Notes: generated by a model not told the origin, from the sequence alone. Counted from the first letter of the stretch, positions 1 to 10,398 are shown. The stretch is 64,000 nt of DNA from Aneurinibacillus sp. Ricciae_BoGa-3 (GCF_028421645.1 NZ_CP116887.1:2916001-2980000), one strand, 5' to 3'. Numbers and translations are program-made.

Positions 1-1264
1 AACCCTGGTTAATCATTTCAATGTTTACATGGGCTCTGGCGAGTGCTCCCGTTGCACGGGCCGTGGTCCCGACGTTATGGCGCATGCCTTCGCCTACGAC
101 CATGATCATGGCAAGATCGTGTTCGATGATAATATCCTCTGCAGCCAGCTCGTCCCGAATTCGCTTAAGAATCTGCGCTTCTGTTTGAGGGGTAAGGAGT
201 TCTTCCCGGAGGATAATGGTGACATCATCGATTCCGGAAGGCATATGTTCATAGGAAATTCCTTCATCCTCAAGGATTTGCAGCAGGCGCCGCCCAAATC
301 CTATTTCACGATTCATGAGGTATTTGTGGACGTATACGCTGCAGAAACCACCGTCACTTGCAATGCCAACCACAGGATTGCTTAAGCTTTTACGCTGGGC
401 TACAATCCGTGTGCCAGCAGCTGAAGGATTGTTCGTATTTTTTATACAGACAGGGATCGCTGCATGAAATGCCGGAAACAGAGCTTCATCATGGAAAACG
501 GAAAAACCCGCATAGGATAGCTCCCGCATTTCCCGGTAGGTGAGTTCCTGAATGGCCTGCGGCTTGTCAACCAGGTTTGGATTCGCTGCGAAGACTGAAT
601 CAACATCGGTGAAATTCTCATAGAGTTCAGCCTTGACGGCAGCGGCCAGAATCGATCCGGTTATATCCGATCCCCCGCGTGGCAGGGTAACAAGCGTACC
701 ATCCGGTGAATAGCCAAAGAAACCCGGAAAAATCATAATGCCTGTATGATCACGCAGTGCTACCAGGTTTTGATAAGACTCAGGCATAACCTGTGTCCTC
801 CCATGGCTTTCGTTTAACAGAAGCCCGGCCTCTTTCGGATTGATATAGTGTGCTTCTATTCCCTTGCTCTGCAGGTATGCGGCTACGATTTTCGCATTAT
901 TGTCTTCCCCGCTGGCTTTTAGCGCATCGGTATATTGTTCAGGTTCTGTTTTATCCATTGCAAGGCGTACGCGCAGGTCTTGTTCAATGACCTGGAGAAT
1001 CCCGCCGCCAAGCTGCAGTTCATCTGTAATGGCCTTAAAGCGATCGATTACGGCAGCCAGCTCATGCTCCGCACTGCCGCCTGCCAGTGACACTTCTGCC
1101 AGCTTAATAAGCAGATCCGTCACTTTTATATCCGATGCTGACCGCTTACCCGGCGCGGACACGACAATCAGCCTTCGCTTTGGATCAGTCAGTATAATGT
1201 CACATACTTTACGGATTTGTTCCGCATTCGCAAGGGATGTTCCCCCAAATTTCGCTACTTTCAT
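1..1264 (-). CDS. Aspartokinase (partial, C-terminus beyond window)
   Basis: Aspartate kinase phosphorylates L-aspartate in the first step of the lysine, threonine, methionine and diaminopimelate pathway in the cytoplasm. Reading the minus strand from ATG at 1264 gives the family N-terminus with KFGGTS at residues 5-10, then VVSAPGKR, and further on LPRGGSDITGS and FTDVDSVFAANP, all typical of the amino-acid kinase fold. The part nearest the window edge runs into the ACT regulatory region. Start choice: a GGAGG box lies about 9 nt upstream. The early region resembles the long monofunctional type (YclM/LysC3-like) rather than the alpha/beta in-frame type, but the C-terminus is missing so feedback specificity cannot be judged. 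No lysine riboswitch is visible in the short leader. The gene stands alone, transcribed in the same direction as the next gene upstream. Confidence 0.95.
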   Translation of the reverse strand, partial: MKVAKFGGTSLANAEQIRKVCDIILTDPKRRLIVVSAPGKRSASDIKVTDLLIKLAEVSLAGGSAEHELAAVIDRFKAITDELQLGGGILQVIEQDLRVRLAMDKTEPEQYTDALKASGEDNNAKIVAAYLQSKGIEAHYINPKEAGLLLNESHGRTQVMPESYQNLVALRDHTGIMIFPGFFGYSPDGTLVTLPRGGSDITGSILAAAVKAELYENFTDVDSVFAANPNLVDKPQAIQELTYREMRELSYAGFSVFHDEALFPAFHAAIPVCIKNTNNPSAAGTRIVAQRKSLSNPVVGIASDGGFCSVYVHKYLMNREIGFGRRLLQILEDEGISYEHMPSGIDDVTIILREELLTPQTEAQILKRIRDELAAEDIIIEHDLAMIMVVGEGMRHNVGTTARATGALARAHVNIEMINQG

Positions 1265-1411
1265 CTGTTTAAACCTCCAACATGGCAACCCGTTCCACTC
1301 GAATCTTTGCGCGAATCCGGCTTCATATAAAAACGCCGTAAGCTACCTTTTTATATGGAAGCATACCATAAATTAAAAATTTTTGTTCGTATTTTTCAGA
1401 ATACGCTCGAA

Positions 1412-2065
1412 TTATATTTCGAGTAGGCTTGAAATCATCTCACCCTTCAATGCCTGTGATGCAAGGTTGTCTGCCTCTTTGTTATCCTGCCGGGATATAC
1501 CCTCATAGATGGGCCGGATACCCATCTCATTTAACTTACTTTCCACTCTGTCCAGCCAGTTATTCACAGCGCCAAGGCTTGGCCATTCTCCCGCGAGCTG
1601 GTTCATAACCACCTGTGAATCGCCACGAAACACAACGGGAAGATGGTGCACTCCTAATTCTTCAAGCTCCCTGATCCCCATCCAGATCGCTGCGAATTCC
1701 GCCTCATTGTTGGATTCGATATGCTCGAGGAAGCGGTTTTTCCGCATTCGATAGGTTTTGCCATTCCTTTCGAAGAATAAAACAATGCCAAGACCCGCCG
1801 TTTGTTCTTCTTTTCGATACCCCCCGTCAAAATAAACCGTCACATTATGGGGCTCTTCCTCCACTTCTTCTGTATATTTTTGCAGTTCCTTTTTGTTCCA
1901 TTCACCCCCGGTCTCATCCCGGAATACTATGGCCGCTGCTCTTCCGGTCCGCTCAATGTCCAATGACAGCACAAGGGCTTCTTCAGCAGATATCCACTCG
2001 GAAGTCATGGCCACCGTTTTTTTGGATTTATGCGCCCGGTAAGTCCATTCAATCGATACGTTCAT
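1412..2065 (-). CDS. RNase H-like protein (YpeP-type)
   Basis: A 217-residue protein with a C-terminal RNase HI fold. The acidic residues of the active site are visible: Asp in YFDGGYR (about residue 80), Glu in NNEAEF, Asp in RGDSQVV and Asp in QDNKEADNLA. The N-terminal ~70 residues are a separate segment seen in YpeP-like Bacillales proteins. Such proteins are expected to cleave RNA of RNA-DNA hybrids, though activity is not shown for many members. A GTG at 2074 could extend it by three residues, but ATG at 2065 sits about 5 nt after GGGTGG and is the better start. It lies between the glycogen operon terminator and the aspartokinase gene; whether it is cotranscribed with aspartokinase (147 nt gap) is unclear. 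Confidence 0.85.
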   Translation of the reverse strand: MNVSIEWTYRAHKSKKTVAMTSEWISAEEALVLSLDIERTGRAAAIVFRDETGGEWNKKELQKYTEEVEEEPHNVTVYFDGGYRKEEQTAGLGIVLFFERNGKTYRMRKNRFLEHIESNNEAEFAAIWMGIRELEELGVHHLPVVFRGDSQVVMNQLAGEWPSLGAVNNWLDRVESKLNEMGIRPIYEGISRQDNKEADNLASQALKGEMISSLLEI

Positions 2066-2119
2066 AAAAACCACCCGCTTTCATCAGCATTTTTTTAGTA
2101 TGCGAGGAATTCCTAAAGG

Positions 2120-2151
2120 AAAAAAGCACCCGTGTGATCTCACACGCGCGC
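2120..2151 (-). terminator. Intrinsic terminator of glycogen operon
   Basis: On the minus strand, a 12-bp stem with one mismatch and a 2-nt loop (2126-2137 pairing with 2140-2151) is followed by six U. It overlaps the stop codon of the GH13 gene and closes the six-gene operon. Confidence 0.85.
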
Positions 2152-4158
2152 TTTGTCTTTATCAATCAGTACAAGGCCAGAAAGCGGTGGCAACTCAATG
2201 GTTATCAGCCCATTCACCGCCTGATGGATTTTTCCTCCATCCCTCTCCTCTCCTGTACCCGCGACTTCGATAAACTCAGAAAGCTCCGCCACGCCAGTCT
2301 GAATCGTAACTTTTTTGGGCTCAGTTAAGTGCCGATTCGCTACAACGATCGCTGTGTTATCCTGTTTTGTCTGTCCAAAACGGTCAGCACCGCCGCTTAT
2401 CCGTCTGATATAGCCAAAAACATCGGAGTCCGCTATGAACGGTTCCCATTCTCCTGTCCTGAATACATCATAAGTCTTACGCAGCGAAGTCATTTTCCGG
2501 TGCCAGTCCAGCAGTTCCGTTTTTTCTCTTCCCCATGGGTATGTCCGCCGATTTAACGGATCAGTCCCACCTTCGAGTCCGGCCTCATCCCCATAATAAA
2601 TGCATGGAACACCCGGGAAAGTCATCTGCCATAAGACCAGCAGTTGTAATTGCTTAAATACATGCTTTTCCTTGTCTTCTGCGGCCAGTTCACCAGGGGC
2701 TGCGTCTTTCAAAGCGGTGGCTATCCTCATTACATCGTGGCTGCTAAGCAAATTCATCAAGCTGTAAAAATGGTGAGCCGGGTAATTCTCATATAACGAC
2801 ATCAATTCGGCATACAATTGCTTGTCAGTGCACTGGCCGGTAATAAACGCCAGCAGGCTTGTACGCAGCGGATAATTCATGACAGAGTCGAGCTCTTCGC
2901 CCAGCAAGTATTCCCGCCGTTTGTTGTAGCTTATCTTATTCGAAGCATCTTCCCATACCTCGCCAATTAAGACTGACTCTGGATCGGTTTGTTTTAATGT
3001 TTGACGGAATTGCTTAATAAATTCATCAGGCAGTTCGTCGGCCACATCCAGCCGCCAGCCTGCGGCACCTTCACCGAGCCATTTCTTAAGTACACTATTT
3101 TCCCCGGTTATGTTGAACGTGATAAAACCCGGATCCAGCTCATTTACGTTAGGCAGCACGGGAATATTCCACCAGCACTCGTAGTCGTCGGGATATTCGC
3201 GAAATTTATACCAGGAATAGTAAGGCGATTCCTTGGACTGGTAAGCACCGAGTTCCGGGTAGGTTCCGTATTTGTTAAAGTAGCGGCTATCGCTCCCTGT
3301 ATGGCTGAAAACACCATCCAGAATGATCGACATGCCTTTACTGGCCGCTTTCTTGCATAGTTTAGCAAACAGCCTATTATCGCCAAACATGGGGTCCACC
3401 GTATGATAGTCTGCCGTATCATATTTATGGTTGCTAGGGGATTCAAAAATCGGATTCAAATAAATCACCGTAACGCCCAATTCCTCTAAATAATCGAGTT
3501 TTTTTAGAACGCCGCGCAAATTCCCGCCAAAAAAATCCCAGCAAATCACATCATTTGTTTGCGGATCCCGTATATAGAACGGGTCATCGTCCCAGTGGGC
3601 GTGAATGACGCTGTTCTTCTTTGGATTCTTTATCTTTCCATCCTCGTATCCGTTGTTGAACCGATCAACAAAAATCTGATACATGATGCTATCTTTAAAC
3701 CACGACGGTGTCTTAGATCCTGGGTGATGCACCGTTATCTGATAGTCAGTTGTTGGCGCATCTGTTATGGATCCTGCGCCTCCCTTGCCTGAGACATTGC
3801 CGTAGTAATAGATCTGGCCTTCTTTTTGTACTTTAAAAGAGTACCAATAAAGTAACGGATCTGCTGGGGTTATCGCAGCAGTAAAAAGAAAAACTTCGGG
3901 TGGCTCCTTTATCTCACATTGCTCAGGCAAATAGGTGAGAAGCTGCTCTGTATCTCTCTGCTGCAGCTGCATCGGTATCTCCTGCCTGTGGCCCCCGTCT
4001 TTATGCAGTAGGATCGCTACAGATTCAACTCCACTGCCAAAAATCAGCAGCCGAAGTGTCACCTGTGTTCCAGCGGGAACGCTCCCAAATGGCTCTCTGA
4101 ATAAAGAGTGGTGTGAGTTATGGTACATCCAGTCTAATTGATTTGGCACTCGCCGCAC
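2140..4158 (-). CDS. GH13 alpha-glucan hydrolase, neopullulanase/maltogenic amylase-like
   Basis: A 672-residue glycoside hydrolase of family GH13, expected to hydrolyse alpha-1,4 (and perhaps alpha-1,6) bonds in glycogen or maltodextrins. The N-terminal ~150 residues form a beta-rich domain like CBM34. The catalytic barrel follows, with conserved regions ILDGVFSH, GWRLDVADE (nucleophile Asp371), LIGEVWEDA (acid/base Glu400) and LLSSHDVMR (Asp475). LPNVNEL before the nucleophile resembles region V of the neopullulanase group. The type I pullulanase signature YNWGYDP is absent, so this is not AmyX, which occupies the corresponding last place in the Bacillus subtilis glg operon. No signal peptide is seen, which fits intracellular glycogen trimming. 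GTG start at 4158 after AAAGG; 21 nt after glgP. Last gene of the operon. Confidence 0.9.
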   Translation of the reverse strand: MRRVPNQLDWMYHNSHHSLFREPFGSVPAGTQVTLRLLIFGSGVESVAILLHKDGGHRQEIPMQLQQRDTEQLLTYLPEQCEIKEPPEVFLFTAAITPADPLLYWYSFKVQKEGQIYYYGNVSGKGGAGSITDAPTTDYQITVHHPGSKTPSWFKDSIMYQIFVDRFNNGYEDGKIKNPKKNSVIHAHWDDDPFYIRDPQTNDVICWDFFGGNLRGVLKKLDYLEELGVTVIYLNPIFESPSNHKYDTADYHTVDPMFGDNRLFAKLCKKAASKGMSIILDGVFSHTGSDSRYFNKYGTYPELGAYQSKESPYYSWYKFREYPDDYECWWNIPVLPNVNELDPGFITFNITGENSVLKKWLGEGAAGWRLDVADELPDEFIKQFRQTLKQTDPESVLIGEVWEDASNKISYNKRREYLLGEELDSVMNYPLRTSLLAFITGQCTDKQLYAELMSLYENYPAHHFYSLMNLLSSHDVMRIATALKDAAPGELAAEDKEKHVFKQLQLLVLWQMTFPGVPCIYYGDEAGLEGGTDPLNRRTYPWGREKTELLDWHRKMTSLRKTYDVFRTGEWEPFIADSDVFGYIRRISGGADRFGQTKQDNTAIVVANRHLTEPKKVTIQTGVAELSEFIEVAGTGEERDGGKIHQAVNGLITIELPPLSGLVLIDKDKARV

Positions 4159-4179
4159 CCGCCTTTCCCCAGGTTTGTA

Positions 4180-6612
4180 TTATGGAATGCTTACCGGGTG
4201 GACATTCCAAATGTCAGAAGCATATTCGGCAACCGTCCGATCGCTGGAAAATACGCCGGATCGGGCAATATTAACGATGGCCCGTTCAGCCCAGCCAGCC
4301 TTATCCCGGTACGCTTGCTCCACGCGTTGTTGGGCATCTGCGTAAGCTGTAAAGTCCTTTAATACAAAAAATTCATCATTGCTGGTTAGCAAAGAATAAT
4401 AGATATCATTGAATGCAGCATGATCCTGTTGAAAGAATCCATTGACCAGCTGATCAAGAATCCTCCGAATCCGCGGGTTGCTGTTGTATAAATCCTTCGC
4501 CCGGTATCCTCCGTGCCTATTGTAATCCAATACTTCTTCAGCTTTGAGCCCAAAAATAAAAATATTATCATCGCCAACTTCTTCTCTGATTTCGATGTTG
4601 GCACCGTCCAGCGTTCCCAGCGTGATTGCCCCATTCATCATAAATTTCATGTTCCCTGTCCCTGATGCTTCTTTGCTCGCTGTGGAAATCTGTTCACTTA
4701 TATCGGCAGCGGGTATGATCTTCTCCGCAAGGGAAACCCGGTAATTCTCGAGAAAAACGACTTTTAATTTATCCTGAATTAGCTTGTCGCCATTAATAAC
4801 AGAAGCAACGGTATTGATTAATTTAATGACACTTTTTGCAAGCTGGTAGCCTGGGGCCGCTTTGGCGCCAAAAATGAATGTGCGCGGAAATAGATCGAGA
4901 TCCGGATTGTCCCGCAGCCTGTTGTACAAATCCATAATGTGCAGAATATTCAATGTCTGCCTTTTATACGCATGCAGGCGTTTGACCTGTACATCAAAGA
5001 TGGAGTTCACATCGACCCGGATGCCCGTTTTTTCCTGTATAATTTTTGCGAGAGCCGCCTTGTTCTCCTGCTTAATGCGCATGGTGCTTTCCTGAAGCGA
5101 AGCGTCCTTTCGACATGACATCAGCTCCACTAAATGGGCGGGCTGCGACTTCCATCCCTCGCCAATCGCATCGGTGATAAGTCTTGATAGAGCAGGGTTC
5201 GCCTTAATCAACCATCTTCTATGTGTGATGCCATTCGTTTTATTGTTGAATTTCTCAGCAGACAGGTCATAAAAATTCTTCATTTCCCGGTGCTTTAAAA
5301 TTTCTGTATGCAGCTTGGCTACCCCATTGACACTGTGGCTTCCCACAATGGCCAGGTGCGCCATCTTGACCTGCCCGTCAGCGAGTATCGCCATGCTGTG
5401 GATGCGATCCCAGTCACCCGGGTAACGATTCCACAGGTCGTGGCAAAACCGTTCGTTAATTTCTTCAACAATCATGTAGATGCGCGGAAGCAGTGGCTGA
5501 AAAATATCAATCGGCCATTTTTCCAGTGCTTCCACCAGTGTTGTATGATTGGTATACGAGATGACCTGTGTGGTGATATGCCAAGCCTCATCCCATCCCA
5601 TTCCTTCTTCATCCATTAACAATCGCATTAACTCTGGTATGGCCAGCACAGGGTGGGTATCGTTAATGTGGACAGCCACCTTTTGATGCAGGGTATAGAG
5701 AGATTCTCCCTGCATCTTTTTAAAGCTGCGCAAAACACTCTGCAATCCAGCCGACACAAGAAAGTACTGTTGCTTCAAGCGAAGCACTTTGCCCTCCTGA
5801 TACGAATCATCCGGATAAAGAAACTCGGAAATCTGTTCGATCGACCGCTTATATGCAAGCATCTTGTGATAATCGCGCCGGTTTAAGGTCTGAAAGTCAA
5901 AATCTTTGACGGTTGATTCGGCACTCCATAAGCGGAGCGTATTCACTGTTTTGTTGTCGTAGCCTATCATCGGCATATCATAAGGAACGGCAAGGACAGG
6001 CTCATAATTCTCGTGGAAAAAAGTTAGTTTGCCGTTAACCTCCCTGCAGAACACATTGCCGCCGAAACGAACCTCAACCGCCCTATCACTTCGCCGGATT
6101 TCCCATACGTTTCCTTCTTTTAGCCAATATTCCGGAAGCTCTACCTGGTAGCCATCCACTATTTTTTGTTCAAACAGACCGTATTTATATCGGATCCCGC
6201 ATCCATGCCCTGGCAGGGATGTGGAAGCGAGAGAATCCATAAAACAGGCTGCAAGCCTTCCAAGCCCGCCATTTCCCAGTCCGGCATCGGGTTCAAGCCC
6301 TTCCAGCTCATCCAGGTCGATCCTTAAGTCAGCCAGCCCTTGTTGGCACATATCACGTATGCCTAAATTAATGAGATTGCTGGAGAGAAACTTGCCCGGC
6401 AGAAATTCCATTGAGAAATAATAAACCTGTTTCTGCTTGTTTTCCTGATAGCAGGCATTCGTTTCAATCCAATTCCTAGTAATGTGCTCACGAATTAAAC
6501 TGCCAAGCGCTTTATATTGATCGATTGGTGCGGCATCCTTCACGAATTCACCCTGGAGGCTTTCCAGGCGCTCTGTGAAGGCTGTCTTGAAACTCTCTAT
6601 ATTCGTGAACAT
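4180..6612 (-). CDS. glgP: Glycogen phosphorylase
   Basis: Cytoplasmic enzyme that releases glucose-1-phosphate from the non-reducing ends of glycogen using phosphate and pyridoxal phosphate. The protein has 810 residues, the usual bacterial length. The PLP-binding lysine lies in EASGTGNMKFMMNGA in the C-terminal third, followed by TLDGANIEI. The N-terminal part contains GNGGLGRLAACFMDS and GYGIRY-like GCGIRYKYGLF. It sits 18 nt downstream of glgA and 21 nt upstream of the GH13 gene, so it is in the same transcript. This places degradation together with synthesis, as in the B. subtilis glgBCDAP operon. ATG start. No odd features. Confidence 0.97.
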   Translation of the reverse strand: MFTNIESFKTAFTERLESLQGEFVKDAAPIDQYKALGSLIREHITRNWIETNACYQENKQKQVYYFSMEFLPGKFLSSNLINLGIRDMCQQGLADLRIDLDELEGLEPDAGLGNGGLGRLAACFMDSLASTSLPGHGCGIRYKYGLFEQKIVDGYQVELPEYWLKEGNVWEIRRSDRAVEVRFGGNVFCREVNGKLTFFHENYEPVLAVPYDMPMIGYDNKTVNTLRLWSAESTVKDFDFQTLNRRDYHKMLAYKRSIEQISEFLYPDDSYQEGKVLRLKQQYFLVSAGLQSVLRSFKKMQGESLYTLHQKVAVHINDTHPVLAIPELMRLLMDEEGMGWDEAWHITTQVISYTNHTTLVEALEKWPIDIFQPLLPRIYMIVEEINERFCHDLWNRYPGDWDRIHSMAILADGQVKMAHLAIVGSHSVNGVAKLHTEILKHREMKNFYDLSAEKFNNKTNGITHRRWLIKANPALSRLITDAIGEGWKSQPAHLVELMSCRKDASLQESTMRIKQENKAALAKIIQEKTGIRVDVNSIFDVQVKRLHAYKRQTLNILHIMDLYNRLRDNPDLDLFPRTFIFGAKAAPGYQLAKSVIKLINTVASVINGDKLIQDKLKVVFLENYRVSLAEKIIPAADISEQISTASKEASGTGNMKFMMNGAITLGTLDGANIEIREEVGDDNIFIFGLKAEEVLDYNRHGGYRAKDLYNSNPRIRRILDQLVNGFFQQDHAAFNDIYYSLLTSNDEFFVLKDFTAYADAQQRVEQAYRDKAGWAERAIVNIARSGVFSSDRTVAEYASDIWNVHPVSIP

Positions 6613-6630
6613 ACGCGGCTCCCTTCGATT

Positions 6631-8049
6631 TTATAAGGTTTGATAGAGTTGGGTGTATCGTCTGGCCGATTCATTCCAGCTGTTATCGTTCAGATTAGCA
6701 TTCTCGATTAGCGAGTTCCAAACCGGCTTGCGGCGGTATAAATCAACAGCACGTTCAATCGCACCCAGCATTTCATGGGCATTATAATTCGCAAAACTAA
6801 AACCATTGCCCTCCCCTGTGTATTTATTGTAGGGTTGAACCGTATCCTTTAAACCGCCTGTTTCCCTGACTATTGGCAATGTTCCATAGCGGAGTGAAAT
6901 TAGCTGGCCAATGCCGCATGGTTCAAACTGGGACGGCATAAGAAACATATCCGATCCAGCATAAATTCGCCGTGCCAACCCTTCATTGAATAGAATCTGG
7001 GCGGATACTTGATCGGGGTAGCGATGCATAACGTTTCGGAATAAATCCTCGTACGTGAAATCCCCGGTGCCAAGCACAACAAACTGGACACCCAGGCTGA
7101 GTATCTCGTCCAGCACATGCGCGATCAGATCAAGACCTTTCTGTTGTACGAGCCGTGATACAACCGAAATAATAGGAACATCTTCCTGAATGGGCAAGCC
7201 AAGCTGTGCCTGTAATGCGGCTTTATTCTCTTTTTTTCCTGCTGCATCCCTGTAATTCTTAATTAAATACGGGTCTGTCTCCGGGTTGTATACATCGTAA
7301 TCAATTCCATTTACAATGCCCGTTAGCGACCCGCTGCGAGCACGCAGCAGCCCATCAAGCCGCTCACCAAAATAAGGGGTCTGAATCTCAAGCGCATAAG
7401 TTTCGCTTACTGTTGTAAGGATATCGGAGTAAGCAAGCGCGCCCTTCATAAAACTGACACCACCGTAAAACTCCAGCTTATCCGACGTAAACCAGCTGTC
7501 GTCAAGTCCCAGTAGATCATACAAGATTTCATAGGGAAAAACACCCTGATATTTCAAATTATGTATGGTAAAAACAGTCCGGATTCTCTGGTAGTACGGA
7601 AGATGGCCGTAATGAGCTTTAAGCATGACATTCACCATGCCGGCATGCCAGTCATGGCAGTGCAGAACATCCGGATTAAATCCCAGCAGAGGAAGGGCTT
7701 CAAGTACAGCACGACAGAAGAAAGCAAACCTTTCCCCATCGTCATAGTGGCCATATAGGCCATCTCTTTTGAAGTAGTATTCATTGTCCACAAAATAGTA
7801 ATGCACGCCGTCCACGATCGCTTCCTCGATGCCGCAGTACTGGCGCCGCCAGCCTACCCAAACGATGCAAGTGGCTCTAAGTTTCATCCTATCTTTCCAT
7901 TCTGCAGGTATATCGCCGTATTTGGGTAGGATAACCCGCGCCTGTACACCGTGTTTATTCAGCTCCTTTGGCAATGAGCCTATTACATCCGCCAATCCCC
8001 CTGTTTTAATAAAAGGGACCGATTCGGAAGCGACAAACAAAACATTCAT
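6631..8049 (-). CDS. glgA: Glycogen synthase
   Basis: GT5-family glycogen synthase that elongates alpha-1,4-glucan from ADP-glucose. The 472-residue protein begins with a Rossmann segment and the ADP-glucose binding motif KTGGLADVIG at residues 16-25. The C-terminal GT-B domain has PSQFEPCGIGQLISL with the conserved acidic residues and VRETGGLKDTV. Length is normal. It is 18 nt downstream of glgD and 18 nt upstream of glgP. The substrate is made by the GlgC/GlgD pair encoded just upstream, and the product is branched by GlgB. ATG start. Confidence 0.97.
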   Translation of the reverse strand: MNVLFVASESVPFIKTGGLADVIGSLPKELNKHGVQARVILPKYGDIPAEWKDRMKLRATCIVWVGWRRQYCGIEEAIVDGVHYYFVDNEYYFKRDGLYGHYDDGERFAFFCRAVLEALPLLGFNPDVLHCHDWHAGMVNVMLKAHYGHLPYYQRIRTVFTIHNLKYQGVFPYEILYDLLGLDDSWFTSDKLEFYGGVSFMKGALAYSDILTTVSETYALEIQTPYFGERLDGLLRARSGSLTGIVNGIDYDVYNPETDPYLIKNYRDAAGKKENKAALQAQLGLPIQEDVPIISVVSRLVQQKGLDLIAHVLDEILSLGVQFVVLGTGDFTYEDLFRNVMHRYPDQVSAQILFNEGLARRIYAGSDMFLMPSQFEPCGIGQLISLRYGTLPIVRETGGLKDTVQPYNKYTGEGNGFSFANYNAHEMLGAIERAVDLYRRKPVWNSLIENANLNDNSWNESARRYTQLYQTL

Positions 8050-8067
8050 TCAAGTCTCCTGCCTCTC

Positions 8068-9180
8068 CTACATAACTTTGCGTTTTGGAATCACCAGAGG
8101 TGTGTCTGTATCGCCAAACAGTGTTCGGCCTCCTGTAAGGGATACATCTTTGTCAATGATGACATTTTCCAGTCTGGCGTTTTCCTTAATTACACTGTGC
8201 TGCATCACGATACTGTCTTTAATATAGGCACCTTTCTTCACGGTGACCCCTCTGAATAAAATGCTGTTTTCCACCGTTCCTTCTATCACGCATCCATTCG
8301 CCACCAGCGAATTCTCTACTTTTGAGCTCGCTGCATACTTGGCTGGCGGTTCATCCTTGACTTTGGTATAGATAAGGCTCCGCTGGAAAAACAGATCCTT
8401 CCATACTTCCGGCTTCAACAAATTCATGCTATTCACATAATAATCGCGAACCGTGTGTACCGCCGCCGTGTAGCCCAGGTGTTCATAGCCATAAACTTTG
8501 AGTTTCGGCAGATTTTTTATAATCCCATCTGTCACAAACTCATACTTGCCTCGGGAGACGCACGATTGAATGATATCAATCAGCAATGACTTTTCAATGA
8601 TATACATCTCCATTGACACGGATCCGGTGTCCTTGGTGCCCGGACACTCCTCAATCGATTCAATCCAACCATCGTCCCGCACTTCCATCTGCCTGCACTT
8701 TGTATAGCCCACCTGACTTTGCACCTGTTTATAAAGCACCGTAATATCCGCTCCAACATTCTGATGAAAGAGAAAGGGCTGCCGGTAGTCGATATTGCAC
8801 AAAATATTGCTGCCGGTTATCAACACATATTTCTGGGACCCGCGGTGGAAATAATCCAGGTGGCTGACAAAATTCTGCAGATCTCCTTTAAATCCTCCGT
8901 CAGCTATATCAAGAGCAGGCGGCAGAATAAACAATCCGCCTCTTTTGCGTGCCAGATCCCATTCTTTCCCCGTTCCCAGGTGATCCATTAAAGAACGGTA
9001 GTTTTCCAGGGCAAACACGGCTACGTCCTGAATGCCCGAGTTCACCATATTGGATAAAACGAAGTCAATTAGCCTGTAGCGCCCTCCAAATGGAATAGAC
9101 GCACAGCAGCGATTTTTCGTTAATTCGTTTAAGGTATTAAACTCGTTGCCTAGATTAATCACACCCATTACCTGATCCAC
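8068..9180 (-). CDS. glgD: GlgD, non-catalytic glucose-1-phosphate adenylyltransferase subunit
   Basis: A 370-residue nucleotidyltransferase-fold protein paralogous to GlgC. It keeps IPFGGRYRLIDFVLSN but lacks the glycine-rich GGxGxRLxxLT motif that GlgC has at its N-terminus; the matching region reads GVINLGNEFNTLNELT. In Bacillales GlgD forms a complex with GlgC and modulates its activity; that role is inferred here from family and position. The C-terminal part has hexapeptide-like left-handed helix repeats. The start is taken as GTG at 9180 because a GAGGCGGGA box lies about 8-10 nt upstream, while the in-frame ATG 12 nt downstream would be too far from it. Confidence 0.93.
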   Translation of the reverse strand: MDQVMGVINLGNEFNTLNELTKNRCCASIPFGGRYRLIDFVLSNMVNSGIQDVAVFALENYRSLMDHLGTGKEWDLARKRGGLFILPPALDIADGGFKGDLQNFVSHLDYFHRGSQKYVLITGSNILCNIDYRQPFLFHQNVGADITVLYKQVQSQVGYTKCRQMEVRDDGWIESIEECPGTKDTGSVSMEMYIIEKSLLIDIIQSCVSRGKYEFVTDGIIKNLPKLKVYGYEHLGYTAAVHTVRDYYVNSMNLLKPEVWKDLFFQRSLIYTKVKDEPPAKYAASSKVENSLVANGCVIEGTVENSILFRGVTVKKGAYIKDSIVMQHSVIKENARLENVIIDKDVSLTGGRTLFGDTDTPLVIPKRKVM

Positions 9181-9204
9181 TGTCTTCCCGCCTCTCTGGA
9201 TTTC

Positions 9205-10380
9205 TTACTTGGAACTTGCTGCCCGATTTTCATACTGCGGCTGATTGCGAATAACCTGGTTTTCTCCTATCAAAGCAATGCCGCTGTTTTCTGAGGAATT
9301 CCCAATATGCACGCCATCTTCGACCACGGTACCCTCCCCGATAATGGCCCGTTCTATCACAACATTCGCTCCAATTTTGGCATTTGGCATGATAACGGAA
9401 TCCTTTATATAGCTTCCTTGACCGATATCTACCCCATAGAAAAGGACCGAATGGTCAACATGGCCGAAAACAGAGCAGCCTTCATTTATAAGTGATTGTG
9501 TAATGGTTGCACCTGGTGCGATGTACTGAGGCGGCTGATTGGGATTCACAGAATAAATCCGCCACTCATTGTCATTGAGATCCAGACTGGGCTCATTGTT
9601 TAATAAGTCCATATTCGCCTGCCACAGGCTGTCAATGGTACCGACATCTTTCCAGTAACCTTCAAACGGATAAGCAAACATTTTTCTTTCTTCCGCCAGC
9701 ATGGAAGGGATAATATCCTTGCCAAAATCGTTGTTTGACTCTGGATTTTCTTCGTCTTTCTGCAAATATTTCTTTAAAGTGTCCCAGTTAAAGATGTAGA
9801 TGCCCATGGATGCAAGGTTGCTTTGGGCTTCGGAAGGTTTTTCAGTAAATTCAGTAATTTTATCATTTTCTCCGGTGCTCATAATCCCGAATCTGCTGGT
9901 TTCTTCCCATGGAACTTCGATAACCGCAATGGTTGCCTCTGCCTTCTTTTCTTTATGAAACTTGAGCATCCGGTTGTAATTCATTGTATAAATGTGATCC
10001 CCGGATATAATCAACACATATTTGGGATCATATCGCTCGATAAAGGCAATGTTCTGGAAGATGGCATTCGCTGTCCCGCGATACCAGCGGCCTCCTTCCT
10101 GTTCAATAAACGGAGGAAGGACCGACACGCCGCCATTGTTGCGGTCCAGATCCCATGCACTTCCAATGCCAATATAAGAATTGAGAACAAATGGCTGATA
10201 CTGTGTGAGCACACCTACAGTATCGATCCCGGAATTTGTGCAGTTGCTTAACGTAAAATCAATAATCCTGTATTTTCCTCCAAACGGAACGGCTGGTTTA
10301 GCCATCTTTGCTGTTAAAACACCGAGCCTTCTACCTTCTCCTCCTGCAAGTAACATCGCTACGCATTCTTTCTTTTTCAT
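9205..10380 (-). CDS. glgC: Glucose-1-phosphate adenylyltransferase
   Basis: Makes ADP-glucose from glucose-1-phosphate and ATP, the committed step of glycogen synthesis. The 391-residue protein shows [14 protein letters not shown] at residues 10-23, [15 protein letters not shown], the sugar-phosphate binding segment [18 protein letters not shown] and [14 protein letters not shown]. The C-terminus carries hexapeptide repeats for allosteric and oligomer contacts. ATG start after GAAGGGAAGGG. It is 18 nt downstream of glgB and 24 nt upstream of glgD. Confidence 0.97.
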   Translation of the reverse strand: MKKKECVAMLLAGGEGRRLGVLTAKMAKPAVPFGGKYRIIDFTLSNCTNSGIDTVGVLTQYQPFVLNSYIGIGSAWDLDRNNGGVSVLPPFIEQEGGRWYRGTANAIFQNIAFIERYDPKYVLIISGDHIYTMNYNRMLKFHKEKKAEATIAVIEVPWEETSRFGIMSTGENDKITEFTEKPSEAQSNLASMGIYIFNWDTLKKYLQKDEENPESNNDFGKDIIPSMLAEERKMFAYPFEGYWKDVGTIDSLWQANMDLLNNEPSLDLNDNEWRIYSVNPNQPPQYIAPGATITQSLINEGCSVFGHVDHSVLFYGVDIGQGSYIKDSVIMPNAKIGANVVIERAIIGEGTVVEDGVHIGNSSENSGIALIGENQVIRNQPQYENRAASSK

Positions 10381-10398
10381 TATTTTACCCTTCCTTCT

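Noticed and set aside
1265..1411. Lysine riboswitch upstream of aspartokinase
   Set aside because: The leader is too short and lacks the conserved core; no such structure is visible.
2140..4158. AmyX-type pullulanase by operon position
   Set aside because: The pullulanase signature YNWGYDP is absent and the domain order is CBM34-like plus GH13.
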